From Aggregatibacter aphrophilus ATCC 33389 (GTDB lineage: Bacteria > Pseudomonadota > Gammaproteobacteria > Enterobacterales > Pasteurellaceae): a DNA stretch of 64,000 nt. Position numbers and translations under genes: made by a program. This document shows positions 9,706-17,051 of this stretch, in pieces (the stretch's first letter is position 1; the number at the start of each line of letters is the position of its first letter). The DNA lies in assembly GCF_900636915.1 (NCBI RefSeq), contig NZ_LR134327.1, forward strand, positions 1 through 64,000. Reading direction: 5' to 3'. A model generated the notes under the pieces. The model saw only the letters and a list, made by a program, of their open reading frames with translations, did not search any database and was not told where the DNA came from.

Positions 9706-9984
9706 TTACCCCTTTCTCCATTCGCCCTTAGGCATTATTTCGGTTATGTCGGCGTCTGCCCATTTTAAAAATTTGGTTACGCTAATTTTCGGATAATGCC
9801 GTCCATCTTTTACTGACGGGCTGTCATATTGCAACCCCTGGACGAACCCTTCTTTGTTGTCATAAATCATCCCAACCCAAAGGATTTGTCTATCTCCCAA
9901 TAAACGGGCGAATCCGTATGTTTGAGGGCGTTTCGCCGAATAAACATGCCCAACTTTTAGGTCTTCTGTTGTTAGCTCTGCCAT
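9706..9984 (-). CDS. Hypothetical phage early protein
   Basis: 92 residues from MAELTTEDLKVGHVYSAKRP. This start is chosen because it lies 2 bases after the stop of the preceding gene; upstream in-frame methionines lie inside that gene. The N-terminal phrase KVGHVYSAKRP...LLGDRQILWVG suggests a small beta-barrel-like domain. No family is assigned. Tight spacing places it in the early operon. Confidence 0.55.
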   Translation of the reverse strand: MAELTTEDLKVGHVYSAKRPQTYGFARLLGDRQILWVGMIYDNKEGFVQGLQYDSPSVKDGRHYPKISVTKFLKWADADITEIMPKGEWRKG

Positions 9985-9986
9985 AC

Positions 9987-10175
9987 TCACTCCAACACCG
10001 GCGTAATCTTCCACGCCACACATTTCATTTCTCTGCTTGCTGCCTGTAATAGCTTCAAGCACGCTTTATCATCATCTTCCTGCCACATTTCCTTGGCCAT
10101 TTCTAACTGCTCAATAATCTGTGCCAATTGGATAGTTACATGCGACTTTTTATCTTTGTCAATCATAGTATTCAT
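9987..10175 (-). CDS. Hypothetical small phage protein
   Basis: 62 residues from MNTMIDKDKKSHVTIQLAQI, predicted mostly helical and amphipathic. It overlaps the end of the upstream small gene by 17 bases. A start three codons later (MIDKDK) is equally plausible. No family is recognised; the call rests on operon position and tight spacing. Confidence 0.5.
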   Translation of the reverse strand: MNTMIDKDKKSHVTIQLAQIIEQLEMAKEMWQEDDDKACLKLLQAASREMKCVAWKITPVLE

Positions 10176-10350
10176 CCCCTTTGGATGGCACAGGCTCAAC
10201 CTCAATCACGTCATACACTTCGGTGATGATGTGCGCCATTTGGGTGAGGTCATTGTTATTCAAATCGCAAGCGTCCATCGCTTGTTGCATGTTTTCGGCT
10301 TCAATTGCAAATTCCACCGTGCAATCTAGCCTGACGAGATATTTAGCCAT
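10159..10350 (-). CDS. Hypothetical small phage protein
   Basis: 63 residues from MAKYLVRLDCTVEFAIEAEN. The start is preceded by AAGGAGCGAATA, a strong ribosome binding site that decides it over an earlier methionine. The pattern of a beta strand followed by AENMQQAMDACD resembles small proteins that adopt a beta-alpha-beta fold in phage early regions. Function unknown. Confidence 0.55.
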   Translation of the reverse strand: MAKYLVRLDCTVEFAIEAENMQQAMDACDLNNNDLTQMAHIITEVYDVIEVEPVPSKGDEYYD

Positions 10351-10428
10351 TATTCGCTCCTTAGTTGTTATTCTAAAACTCATTATTCAGCGCACTTAAA
10401 CCGTGCTTAAATGCGCTGTAAATGGGCT

Positions 10429-10518
10429 TTATCGGCCTTTGCAAGCAAGCAAGATCACAATCAATGCAAAGCTAGCCCACCCCCATATACTCAGCAGTGT
10501 TATTAAGCGTTCATCCAT
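10429..10518 (-). CDS. Possible 29-residue membrane peptide
   Basis: The short frame MDERLITLLSIWGWASFALI followed by VILLACKGR starts inside the last codons of the upstream gene (ATGGATGA overlap). It consists almost entirely of one transmembrane segment with a basic end. The overlap and topology suggest a real small protein in the early operon. It is too short for a family call. Confidence 0.4.
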   Translation of the reverse strand: MDERLITLLSIWGWASFALIVILLACKGR

Positions 10519-10723
10519 CTTGCTTTACCTCCGTTTGTTTCTTGCGTTTTAATCTTGGGTGCCAGTGTTCGCAAAATTCACCGCGCGTAATTGCCCAATC
10601 TTGATTAACCGTTTTTTTGGCGATATCTGCCGCCTTAAACCAAAGCGTCGCGGCATAACTCAAATCCCCCGCACGTTCCACTTCAACGGCCAGCTCGGAT
10701 AAGTCCTTGTAGGTCATTTCCAT
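10511..10723 (-). CDS. Small phage protein, possibly ANR/PerC-like
   Basis: 70 residues. The sequence AVEVERAGDLSYAATLWFKAA followed by a conserved W and an FC pair resembles the ANR family of small transcriptional regulators (A-x-x-A-E-x-x-G ... A-x-x-W-x-x-A). The C-terminus is very basic (RLKRKKQTEVKQ). It lies 3 bases after the preceding gene. The family call is by pattern only. Confidence 0.45.
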   Translation of the reverse strand: MEMTYKDLSELAVEVERAGDLSYAATLWFKAADIAKKTVNQDWAITRGEFCEHWHPRLKRKKQTEVKQDG

Positions 10724-10725
10724 GA

Positions 10726-10926
10726 TTAATCCCGTCTAATTGAGTTTAATATTCGGGTGTAATCTGCTGCGGTGACTCTATCCGCCGTCACAGTTGACCC
10801 GTTGACAAAGTTAAATGTCAGTTTTACGGTCCCATCTTCGTTTTTATCCGCTTTAATGATGGTTACTTGGTCTAAATTAATTAGGTCCGGATATTCTTTT
10901 CTTCCTGTTAATCCTAAGTAGTTCAT
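10726..10926 (-). CDS. Hypothetical small phage protein
   Basis: 66 residues (MNYLGLTGRKEYPDLINLDQ), with strand-rich spacing such as TVKLTFNFVNGSTVTADRV. It is preceded by AAGGAGCGCAAA, a strong ribosome binding site. No family is recognised. It is tightly packed between the DUF3164 gene and the next small gene. Confidence 0.55.
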   Translation of the reverse strand: MNYLGLTGRKEYPDLINLDQVTIIKADKNEDGTVKLTFNFVNGSTVTADRVTAADYTRILNSIRRD

Positions 10927-10936
10927 TTTGCGCTCC

Positions 10937-11560
10937 TTAAATGCTTGCTAAATCAAGACTAATTGGTTCGTATTTGTCGGTGTCGCCGACGCGTTTATAA
11001 ACTCGGATATAGCTTTTTGAGCCAACCACCTGCACGCTGTCGGAGATAGCGTCCATCGCGCATTTCCAGCGTGGGTCTTGGATGTCCACGCGGCGTAGGG
11101 CTAAAATCTTGTTTGAGTTAAGATTGCCTTCCTTATCCACGTCAAACGCGCGGTCAATAATGGTTTTAAGCTCAGGGCGACTGCCTTCTGTCCAGTCTTG
11201 CAAACAGGCGTCAATTAATGCTTTAGCCGCTTGGATGCGTTCATCAAATTGCAATGATTCGGCGATAGCGCGTTGCACTTTGTATTCACCGTCAAAGCTA
11301 TAAAGTGTGACGTTGCCTTTTTTACCGCCTAAATTTGCGCCATACTGCGCAGCGGAAAGTTCGACAAAGGCGGCGATGTCGCCAAACACTTCACTTTTAA
11401 AGTCTTTCATGACTTGGTTAGTCGCTACGGCCTTGCGCACAATTTCAAGCACCAACTCATCTCGCACTTTGTCGATTTCTTTAATTGATGCCTCAGGGAT
11501 AAGCGCGCCGCGTGCGTCTTTGCGATAGCCTTCGGGGATTGTTACTTTTTGAGTTTCCAT
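10937..11560 (-). CDS. DUF3164 family phage protein
   Basis: 207 residues, intact. It matches the DUF3164 family, which follows transposase genes A and B in Mu-like phages; recognisable segments are PEGYRKDARGALIPEASIKE at the N-terminus and KSYIRVYKRVGDTDKYEPIS at the C-terminus. Function unknown, though its constant position suggests a role in replication or early regulation. Confidence 0.8.
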   Translation of the reverse strand: METQKVTIPEGYRKDARGALIPEASIKEIDKVRDELVLEIVRKAVATNQVMKDFKSEVFGDIAAFVELSAAQYGANLGGKKGNVTLYSFDGEYKVQRAIAESLQFDERIQAAKALIDACLQDWTEGSRPELKTIIDRAFDVDKEGNLNSNKILALRRVDIQDPRWKCAMDAISDSVQVVGSKSYIRVYKRVGDTDKYEPISLDLASI

Positions 11561-11575
11561 TTGTTTTTCCTTTTT

Positions 11576-11806
11576 TTACGGGTTACTAAAATCAGTGTTT
11601 GGGTAGTGTTTGGCGAGCCATGCACGCACTTCTTTTTCGGCTTCGGCCGTCAATGGCGGTGGCATATCGCCAAATTCTTCGCGCCATTCTGCATTTGCCG
11701 CTTGTTGCCAACACAACTCATCGCTATCAGCACATTTCAGCGTTTCCGCTTGGGCGACACCGCTCAAAAGTGCGGTCAAAATCAAAGCCGTTTTTAAGGT
11801 TTTCAT
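11576..11806 (-). CDS. Small exported phage protein
   Basis: 76 residues with a clear Sec signal peptide (MKTLKTALILTALLSGVAQA, cleavage after AQA). The acidic mature part of about 56 residues has two cysteines. It starts at the last base of the muB stop (TGATG), so it is translationally coupled to muB. A secreted protein inside the early replication block is unusual; a lysogenic-conversion or superinfection role is conceivable but unsupported. It contains a USS at 11768-11776, in the part encoding the signal peptide. Confidence 0.65.
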   Translation of the reverse strand: MKTLKTALILTALLSGVAQAETLKCADSDELCWQQAANAEWREEFGDMPPPLTAEAEKEVRAWLAKHYPNTDFSNP

Positions 11807-12723
11807 CAGTTGCCCCCGGTCATTTGTTTTTGTGCGATTAAAATCAGGTCTAATGTAATTGCGGTGCCCTGTGCTTTGGCGGTGATAGCGGCAAGTTTTA
11901 AATACTGCGTCAACGCGCGTAAACCGCCTGCCTTGGTGCCGATACTATTAAGTACGGTCATCAAATCTTTATCGTCAGTATCCAAACCCCAAGCACCTGC
12001 AATCGCTTTAATATCGGCCTTACTGCTCCCCTTGATAGGCGTATGCTTACCAATACGGCTCCAAAGGCGCGCATATTCGTGCGCTTGGTTCACCCCGCCT
12101 TGGATGCGGTTGTAAACCTTGTCGTTACCGATTAGGGCAAAGCCGACTTCGACTTCTTCTTGGATAATGCGGATTTCTTCAAGAGCGTCATAAGGCAAGT
12201 GGTCGCTTTCATCGATAATCACCAAACCTTTTGATTTTTGTAGCTTTTTAACAATTAAACGGCTTAGGCGGTCTTTACGGCGTGGCGCATCATTAATGCC
12301 AAGCTCTAATGCCAATTCATACAAAATACTGCTTAACGTGGCGCGTGCCGGGCTTGCGGTAATCATCCACACGTTGGTGTTGTGTTGTTGATAGGCTTGG
12401 CAGGCTTTCGTTTTGCCTACGCCACTGGCGCCGTAAATGGTCACCATCGTTGGCAAAATGCGCGCCATATCAAGCACACCAAACACCGTTTTAGCAGTCG
12501 GGATTTCGATAAAACTTGGCGCTTCAACAAACACCTGCACTTTACGTTCGTTTAAGGCCATCCAGTTTTTAATGGGTTCTTCCACTGTTTCTACATTGCC
12601 GGTGTATTTTTCGTTTAGCCATGCACTCAATGCCCCGCCGTTTACGCCCGTTTCGCGCGCTAACTTGGCTTGCGTGAGCTTGCCTTGTTTGATTAATAAG
12701 CTAATTTGCTCTCTTAATGTCAT
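11806..12723 (-). CDS. B: Mu B-like ATP-dependent target DNA activator
   Basis: 305 residues. The N-terminal helix-turn-helix (KLTQAKLARETGVNGGALSA) is followed by an AAA+ ATPase with Walker A GASGVGKTKACQ and Walker B GLVIIDESDHL, and a C-terminal helical domain. MuB binds target DNA as an ATP-dependent filament, delivers it to the MuA transpososome and provides target immunity. It lies directly after the transposase gene. Intact. Confidence 0.93.
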   Translation of the reverse strand: MTLREQISLLIKQGKLTQAKLARETGVNGGALSAWLNEKYTGNVETVEEPIKNWMALNERKVQVFVEAPSFIEIPTAKTVFGVLDMARILPTMVTIYGASGVGKTKACQAYQQHNTNVWMITASPARATLSSILYELALELGINDAPRRKDRLSRLIVKKLQKSKGLVIIDESDHLPYDALEEIRIIQEEVEVGFALIGNDKVYNRIQGGVNQAHEYARLWSRIGKHTPIKGSSKADIKAIAGAWGLDTDDKDLMTVLNSIGTKAGGLRALTQYLKLAAITAKAQGTAITLDLILIAQKQMTGGN

Positions 12724-12757
12724 TTTTTTCGCTCCTTAAAGGTGGTTTAAACTGGCT

Positions 12758-14764
12758 TTAAAGCCCTTTTTCTTCTTTCAACATGGCGATGCCTTTCATC
12801 AGCCATTGTTCGGCTTCGTCTTCTTGTTCATCCTCCGGCACGACTTCCACTTTGCGTAATGCGGTGCCTTCTTTAATGACTTGCCACATTTGGGCTTCCG
12901 CCTCTTGGTTTTCTTCAAACTCCACCGGTGGCATATAGGCGGCTGCCTCTTGGATTGCCATATCCTGTGCCGCTTTCGCCGCTTTTTGGGTGTGGCGTAC
13001 AAATTCGCGCTCTTTGCGAGAGTGGTCTTGTGCCGCACTTGTGTCGCCAAAGGCGGCATCCACCGTACAGTGCGCCTCGGCTAAATAACTTCCATCCAAG
13101 CTGTACACCCAAACCGCATCGTGCAAATTGTTCGGGTCGTAACGCACCACCACTTTCTTGTGGCTTGTACCAATCAACTCGTAAGCCTCGTATCGGTTGC
13201 GTAATCCTTGCACTTCGCCACCGGCTTTTAACGTAAAGGTGCCGTTGTCTTTTAGCGTGACTTCTTCGTGTAATGTGAGTAAGTAGCGCAGTTGTTCAGG
13301 CGTTGCCCAACGTTTCTCGGCAACCGCATAATCCCGTTCAAATGCTTGATTAAAACTCAGTTTGCCTTGGCAAATTTCAGTGGCGCGGTCTTGGCGTTCG
13401 TTAAACATCTGTATGCCTTCTTCGAGGGCTAAAATAAAACTCTCATAGTCCACGCCCGCCTTGTTGCCTTGGTAGTTATCAGGCTTGTCTAATGCGTTGT
13501 CACCTGCGTGGTAGCCGGCAAGTAAAGGGTGCTTATCCACAAGCTCACCCAAGCCACCGTGCGAAAATGCACGCTCAATCGGCTTGGCTTGCCCCCGTCC
13601 TCGGCCGTAGCGCACCGTTGTCCAGTGCAGTTGGATGCCAAGCGCCGGAATAATCCCTTGCACCTCATCTTCCCGCACTTTAAAGCGGTAACGGTTTTTC
13701 ACCCCGCCTGTCATTTTCTTATTGGCTGCCGCTTTGGTGTTGTCGATGGTTAAGTGTTTCGGGATACCGTACTTATTCACGACATCAAGCAACGCCAAGC
13801 GGATCATGTTGGTGTTTTCCGACTCATCGCACCGATACGCCAAGATTTTGCGGGTGCGCACATCCTGCCAAAGCCACGTTTTAGGGCGGATAATGTGGCC
13901 GTTATGCCATCTCACCCAAACGTTATGCTTATAACCGTCCCCGTTGACCCATTCCATTGCTTCAATGCCGGCAACGGTACGAATGAGCGATGGATACATG
14001 CGGCTCAACGCATAAGTGCCATCTCTTAAATAGGTTTGGTGGGTTTTTGGGATTTCGCGCAAGATTTTGCGCTTAATACTAGAGGGGCTTGGGATAACCC
14101 AACCGTTCGCACTTGCCGCACGTTTCAAGCGTTCATAACAAGATCCAAACTGAGGGCGCTCATTACGGAAATAGTCGGCGCGGAAAAATGCCCAGGCTTC
14201 AGAGGTAAAAGCGGCCTCGCGGCTTTCGCTGTGCGCACCGTAGCTATCCATTAAAAGCGGTAGCCACAAACTACGATCAGCGTCTTTAACTTGATACCAC
14301 CAAGACTTAAGTGCACTCACCGTGACCGATTTCTCGCCATCTTGGTTGTGTTTATGGCATACCAATGCCAACGCATCCAAAATCTTCACGCCACCGTTGA
14401 CCAATTCGGCCACCGCAAACATAATGCCAAGCTTCATTTGCGCTTTTTGTTGTTGCTTTGCCGTGCCTTGTTCATAGGTCGCCCACAACAACTGCGCATC
14501 AACAGGCGCACTTTCCTCGGCTAAAACTGGGAGATTTTTCACCGCACTTTTGCCAAGTTTCACCACGATTTCGGCTTGCACGTCTTCCGGCATGGATTTC
14601 ACGGCATATTCAACACCACCGCCTTTACCAACTCTTTTTTGAGTTGCCCAGCAATTCTTTTTAGCTTGGTAAAGTATTCCTTGCACCGAATTAGGCAAAG
14701 TTGCTAAACTTAAACCAACTAATTCTTTTGCTGAGTAGTGTGTTTTTAAGTTGTTTACGCTCAT
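12758..14764 (-). CDS. A: Mu A-like DDE transposase
   Basis: 668 residues from MSVNNLKTHYSAKEL, with GAGG at a suitable distance; an upstream TTG start is less likely. The N-terminal Mu DNA-binding winged helix covers about residues 5-65. The catalytic core shows the DDE triad in NGDGYKHNVW, HLTIDNTKAA and KPIERAFSH. A C-terminal beta-barrel and a tail for MuB contact follow. It catalyses strand transfer for integration and replicative transposition. Intact, although later genes of the prophage are broken. Contains a USS at 14541-14549. Confidence 0.95.
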   Translation of the reverse strand: MSVNNLKTHYSAKELVGLSLATLPNSVQGILYQAKKNCWATQKRVGKGGGVEYAVKSMPEDVQAEIVVKLGKSAVKNLPVLAEESAPVDAQLLWATYEQGTAKQQQKAQMKLGIMFAVAELVNGGVKILDALALVCHKHNQDGEKSVTVSALKSWWYQVKDADRSLWLPLLMDSYGAHSESREAAFTSEAWAFFRADYFRNERPQFGSCYERLKRAASANGWVIPSPSSIKRKILREIPKTHQTYLRDGTYALSRMYPSLIRTVAGIEAMEWVNGDGYKHNVWVRWHNGHIIRPKTWLWQDVRTRKILAYRCDESENTNMIRLALLDVVNKYGIPKHLTIDNTKAAANKKMTGGVKNRYRFKVREDEVQGIIPALGIQLHWTTVRYGRGRGQAKPIERAFSHGGLGELVDKHPLLAGYHAGDNALDKPDNYQGNKAGVDYESFILALEEGIQMFNERQDRATEICQGKLSFNQAFERDYAVAEKRWATPEQLRYLLTLHEEVTLKDNGTFTLKAGGEVQGLRNRYEAYELIGTSHKKVVVRYDPNNLHDAVWVYSLDGSYLAEAHCTVDAAFGDTSAAQDHSRKEREFVRHTQKAAKAAQDMAIQEAAAYMPPVEFEENQEAEAQMWQVIKEGTALRKVEVVPEDEQEDEAEQWLMKGIAMLKEEKGL

Positions 14765-14778
14765 AAATAACCTCAAAA

Positions 14779-15030
14779 CTATCTGTCAGCATATTTTTTA
14801 AGGTTGCGTTGCTCATAGCGAGATGCCCAAATCACTTCGGCAGGTACGCCAATCGCTTCAGCAATAATGCGTTCACCTTTCAACCATGGACGGTCTAACG
14901 CATTTTTTAACGTGCTTCCGTTGCTGTAACCGTGTTTCAACGATAACTGGCGCAACGACCAACCTTTTTTTGCTAATGCAGCTTTGATGTCTTCTCTATG
15001 CCAATCAATAGCTGTTTTTTTAGTTTCCAT
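14779..15030 (-). CDS. ner: Ner-like DNA-binding regulator
   Basis: 83 residues with one helix-turn-helix (GWSLRQLSLKHGYSNGSTLK). The Ner/Nlp family phrase RPWLKGERIIAEAIGVPAEV follows. Ner in Mu represses early and repressor promoters to set the lytic course. The gene lies opposite the repressor across a 210-base control region and is first in the early operon. Confidence 0.9.
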   Translation of the reverse strand: METKKTAIDWHREDIKAALAKKGWSLRQLSLKHGYSNGSTLKNALDRPWLKGERIIAEAIGVPAEVIWASRYEQRNLKKYADR

Positions 15031-15036
15031 TTATGT

Positions 15037-15072
15037 CCTCATTAGATAACTTCACTCGTTAATCTAATGAGG
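15037..15072. promoter_or_regulatory. Inverted repeat operator candidate upstream of ner
   Basis: Perfect 11-base arms (CCTCATTAGAT at 15037-15047 and ATCTAATGAGG at 15062-15072) flank a 14-base spacer. They lie 7 bases upstream of the ner start, inside its leader. A dyad of this size fits a binding site for dimeric Ner or the repressor; which protein binds it is unknown. As RNA it could also form a hairpin over the ner ribosome binding site. Confidence 0.55.
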
Positions 15073-15094
15073 ATAATAAACCATAAAAACAACT

Positions 15095-15239
15095 CAATCA
15101 ACTTTAAAAAAGTCATTTTAAAGTTAATTGATTAAAAATTAAGCGTTGTTTTAAGGGTTGTTTATTGTATCTCTTTGAAATCAATAACTTTTAATTCAAC
15201 TTTAAAAACATTAAAGAAAATACAAGGATTTTTTAAAGT
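15095..15239. promoter_or_regulatory. Repeated ACTTTAAAA operator half-sites in the early control region
   Basis: Four copies of ACTTTAAAA or its complement form two inverted pairs: 15101-15109 with 15116-15124 (6-base spacer, partly extended outward), and 15199-15207 with 15231-15239 immediately before the repressor start. This looks like a two-operator switch between the divergent repressor and early promoters. Binding by the S24 repressor is inferred. Confidence 0.55.
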
Positions 15240-15240
15240 T

Positions 15241-15939
15241 ATGCGTGTTAAGTTTAAAAACAACTCATCAATAGGAAGTCGAATTAGAGAGTTAAGAGAG
15301 CAGAAAAAAATCTCCAGAAATGCCATGGCAGAGAATTTGGGGCTTTCGTTATCTGCCTTGCAGAATTGGGAAACAAGTCAAACTGAGCCTATAGCTTCAA
15401 TGATTATTACCCTTGCGGAAGAATTAGGGGTTGAGCCTAGTTATTTACTAACTGGCGAGAAGAACGGGGATGTTGATAGTCCTCCGATTAAACGCGCACA
15501 AAAGCACGAAATAAGCGGAGTTTCAATGATTGACTGCTTTTGTTCGGTAAACGTGTCGGCAGGCTTTGGCAGCTTTAACGAGGGCGTAACCGCGCCCGAC
15601 GGGCAAGTGCCATATTCGGACAGCCTGTTGCAAAAGCTCGGCATTAAACCAACGCACGCCGCCGTATTTTGGGCAGATGGCACATCCATGCGCCCAACCA
15701 TTGATGACGGCGATCAGATGTTGGTTGACCTCTCTAAAAAAGAGATCAAGGGCGATAAAATCTATTTAGTGCAAAACGGCGAAAGCGTGTGGGTTAAGCG
15801 TGTAAAACTCAACTGGAACGGCATAGAGCTCATTTCAGACAACAAAGAAGAGTACGCCCCGATAACGCTAACCAAAGAGGAAGCGGACAATTTAGAGATA
15901 ATCGGACAAGTTGCCTACATCGGCAAAAGCGTAATTTAA
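15241..15939 (+). CDS. c: LexA/CI-like phage repressor (HTH plus S24 peptidase)
   Basis: 232 residues from MRVKFKNNSSIGSRIRELRE. This start is preferred to 15175 because the longer version would run through operator-like repeats, and AAGG lies upstream of 15241. An XRE-type helix-turn-helix spans about residues 12-65 (ISRNAMAENLGLSLSALQNW). The S24/LexA autoprotease domain has the catalytic serine in DGTSMRPTIDDGDQ and the lysine in VWVKRVKLN. It keeps the prophage silent and is probably inactivated by RecA-stimulated self-cleavage, unlike the classical Mu repressor, so the phage is likely SOS-inducible. Confidence 0.9.
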   Translation: MRVKFKNNSSIGSRIRELREQKKISRNAMAENLGLSLSALQNWETSQTEPIASMIITLAEELGVEPSYLLTGEKNGDVDSPPIKRAQKHEISGVSMIDCFCSVNVSAGFGSFNEGVTAPDGQVPYSDSLLQKLGIKPTHAAVFWADGTSMRPTIDDGDQMLVDLSKKEIKGDKIYLVQNGESVWVKRVKLNWNGIELISDNKEEYAPITLTKEEADNLEIIGQVAYIGKSVI

Positions 15940-15985
15940 ACGGTCTTTAAACGTTTTTTAAACGCCTTTTTGTTTTTCTACAATT

Positions 15986-16028
15986 AAGTGGCTAAAACCG
16001 CCCTTTTTAGATTTTAGCCACTTTTTTT
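15986..16028 (+). terminator. Terminator of the repressor gene
   Basis: Inverted repeat AAGTGGCTAAAA ... TTTTAGCCACTT (15986-15997 and 16012-16023) followed by a T-run. It is placed 47 bases after the repressor stop. Confidence 0.8.
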
Positions 16029-16150
16029 CTAAAACCAACTTTAACGACAAAACCACCCAACAAAAAAGGCCAAAATTTCTTTCAGCCCTTTATTTCATTG
16101 ATTCTTTCCCGCTTAATTCCGTTTAATTCAATTTAAGTCCTAACCTGTTA

Positions 16151-16438
16151 TCAATTTCTAATATTAAGTGGTTGGGTACACAGATTATTTTTTAACTGAG
16201 TGGAAACATCACACAAGTCATTTAAATCCCAACTTTTCGGGTGAATGTTTTGCATTAACAGACGGGTAAAAATCCCGGTCCCACAACCGATTTCCAGCAC
16301 ATTCTGAAAACCGCTTAACTGATTATTTAATAATATTTGAAGCAAATGCTGCCCAATTTTCTGCTGAGCAACAGAATTTTGCTCATAACTTTCTAATGCC
16401 GCATGAAAGAATTGTGCAACACGTTGTTTATTAATCAT
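16151..16438 (-). pseudogene. bioC: bioC-like malonyl-ACP methyltransferase, truncated by the prophage
   Basis: The N-terminal 80 or so residues of a BioC-type SAM methyltransferase: INKQRVAQFFHAALESYEQN, then SAM-binding motif I NVLEIGCGTGIF, then LNDLCDV. The match ends at about QLKNNL, where the Mu-like prophage starts; the last residues (CTQPLNIRN) are phage DNA. BioC methylates malonyl-ACP to start pimelate synthesis for biotin. Start chosen at MINKQR; earlier methionines give a poor N-terminus. The rest of bioC should lie beyond the other prophage end. The BioC assignment, against another small methyltransferase, is likely but made from a short piece. Confidence 0.7.
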
Positions 16439-16657
16439 CATGATTATTGTAATTAAAATGTAGGAAGAATTTAAAAGAGATGCCATCACAAAATGAGAGG
16501 TTCCTTAGGTACCGCATGCCTAGATAAGTGATGAAAAAATTGGGTATTATTGTAACGTAAAAACCCTCAAATTTTACGGATTTACAAGAAATTTACACTG
16601 AATTACATAGAGTTACTCGAGGTTATACAGTATTGCACTCTGCTATAAAACATAAAA

Positions 16658-17023
16658 TCAACTCGCTAAAAAAAGTAACAATAACTGTATTCCTGTACCG
16701 TATAAAACATACTTCCACAACCTTAAAGCACCTTGCACGCGTTCGGCAATATTACGGTCGCCTTGTGGCATTTTCCGTTTTAACACACCAAGTGCCTTAT
16801 CTAATTCTTCCGTAGTAATGTGCTGATGTGCCAAATCGCTAAATAGCATTTGATCAAAATAAATCCGAATATGTAAATAGAGTAAGGCCGCGCAAAGTAA
16901 AATCTGTAAACAGAAGAAGCCTGAATCAAGGCGGAAAGACAACGCAAACACCACGAGATTCAATACACCGATGTAACGTGCCGTAGCAAGCAAATGAGAG
17001 GTTAAACGGGCTTGTGCAGACAT
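16658..17023 (-). CDS. Hypothetical membrane protein beside the phospholipid gene cluster
   Basis: 121 residues with two hydrophobic segments near residues 15-50 and one at the C-terminus (about 102-119), separated by a charged cytoplasmic-type stretch (TTEELDKALGVLKRKMPQGD). No family is recognised. It follows the PAP2/phosphatase gene by 28 bases containing a USS, so it probably belongs to the same transcript and may act in membrane lipid metabolism (guilt by association only). Confidence 0.6.
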   Translation of the reverse strand: MSAQARLTSHLLATARYIGVLNLVVFALSFRLDSGFFCLQILLCAALLYLHIRIYFDQMLFSDLAHQHITTEELDKALGVLKRKMPQGDRNIAERVQGALRLWKYVLYGTGIQLLLLFLAS

Positions 17024-17051
17024 AATTTCCTCCTAAAAGTGCGGTCAGTTT

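Larger units (their letters stand above)
1..16180 (-). mobile_element. Mu-like transposable prophage, partial (runs off the left edge)
   Basis: Gene order is that of Mu/FluMu-type phages: S24 repressor opposite ner, transposase A, ATPase B, small early genes, gemA, mor, lysis genes, then gp26 to gp30. The phage left end (repressor side) lies at the right of this segment. The bioC reading frame stops matching its family at about 16,180, and on the minus strand the sequence there reads TGTGTACCC, consistent with a Mu-type TG terminus. The exact end (16,180 or 16,182) is inferred. The other end, tail genes and target duplication are outside the window. About 13 frameshifts cluster below 8,400. 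Confidence 0.9.

Noticed and set aside
15981..16180. Similar strings ATTAAGTGGCT (15,984) and ATTAAGTGGTT (16,163) as transposase end-binding sites L2 and L1
   Set aside because: The first copy is part of the repressor terminator stem, so the similarity may be chance; two sites are too few to define a motif.
16490..16657. RNA gene or promoter in the spacer upstream of bioC
   Set aside because: No tRNA-like fold, no convincing -35/-10 pair and no conserved hairpin seen.
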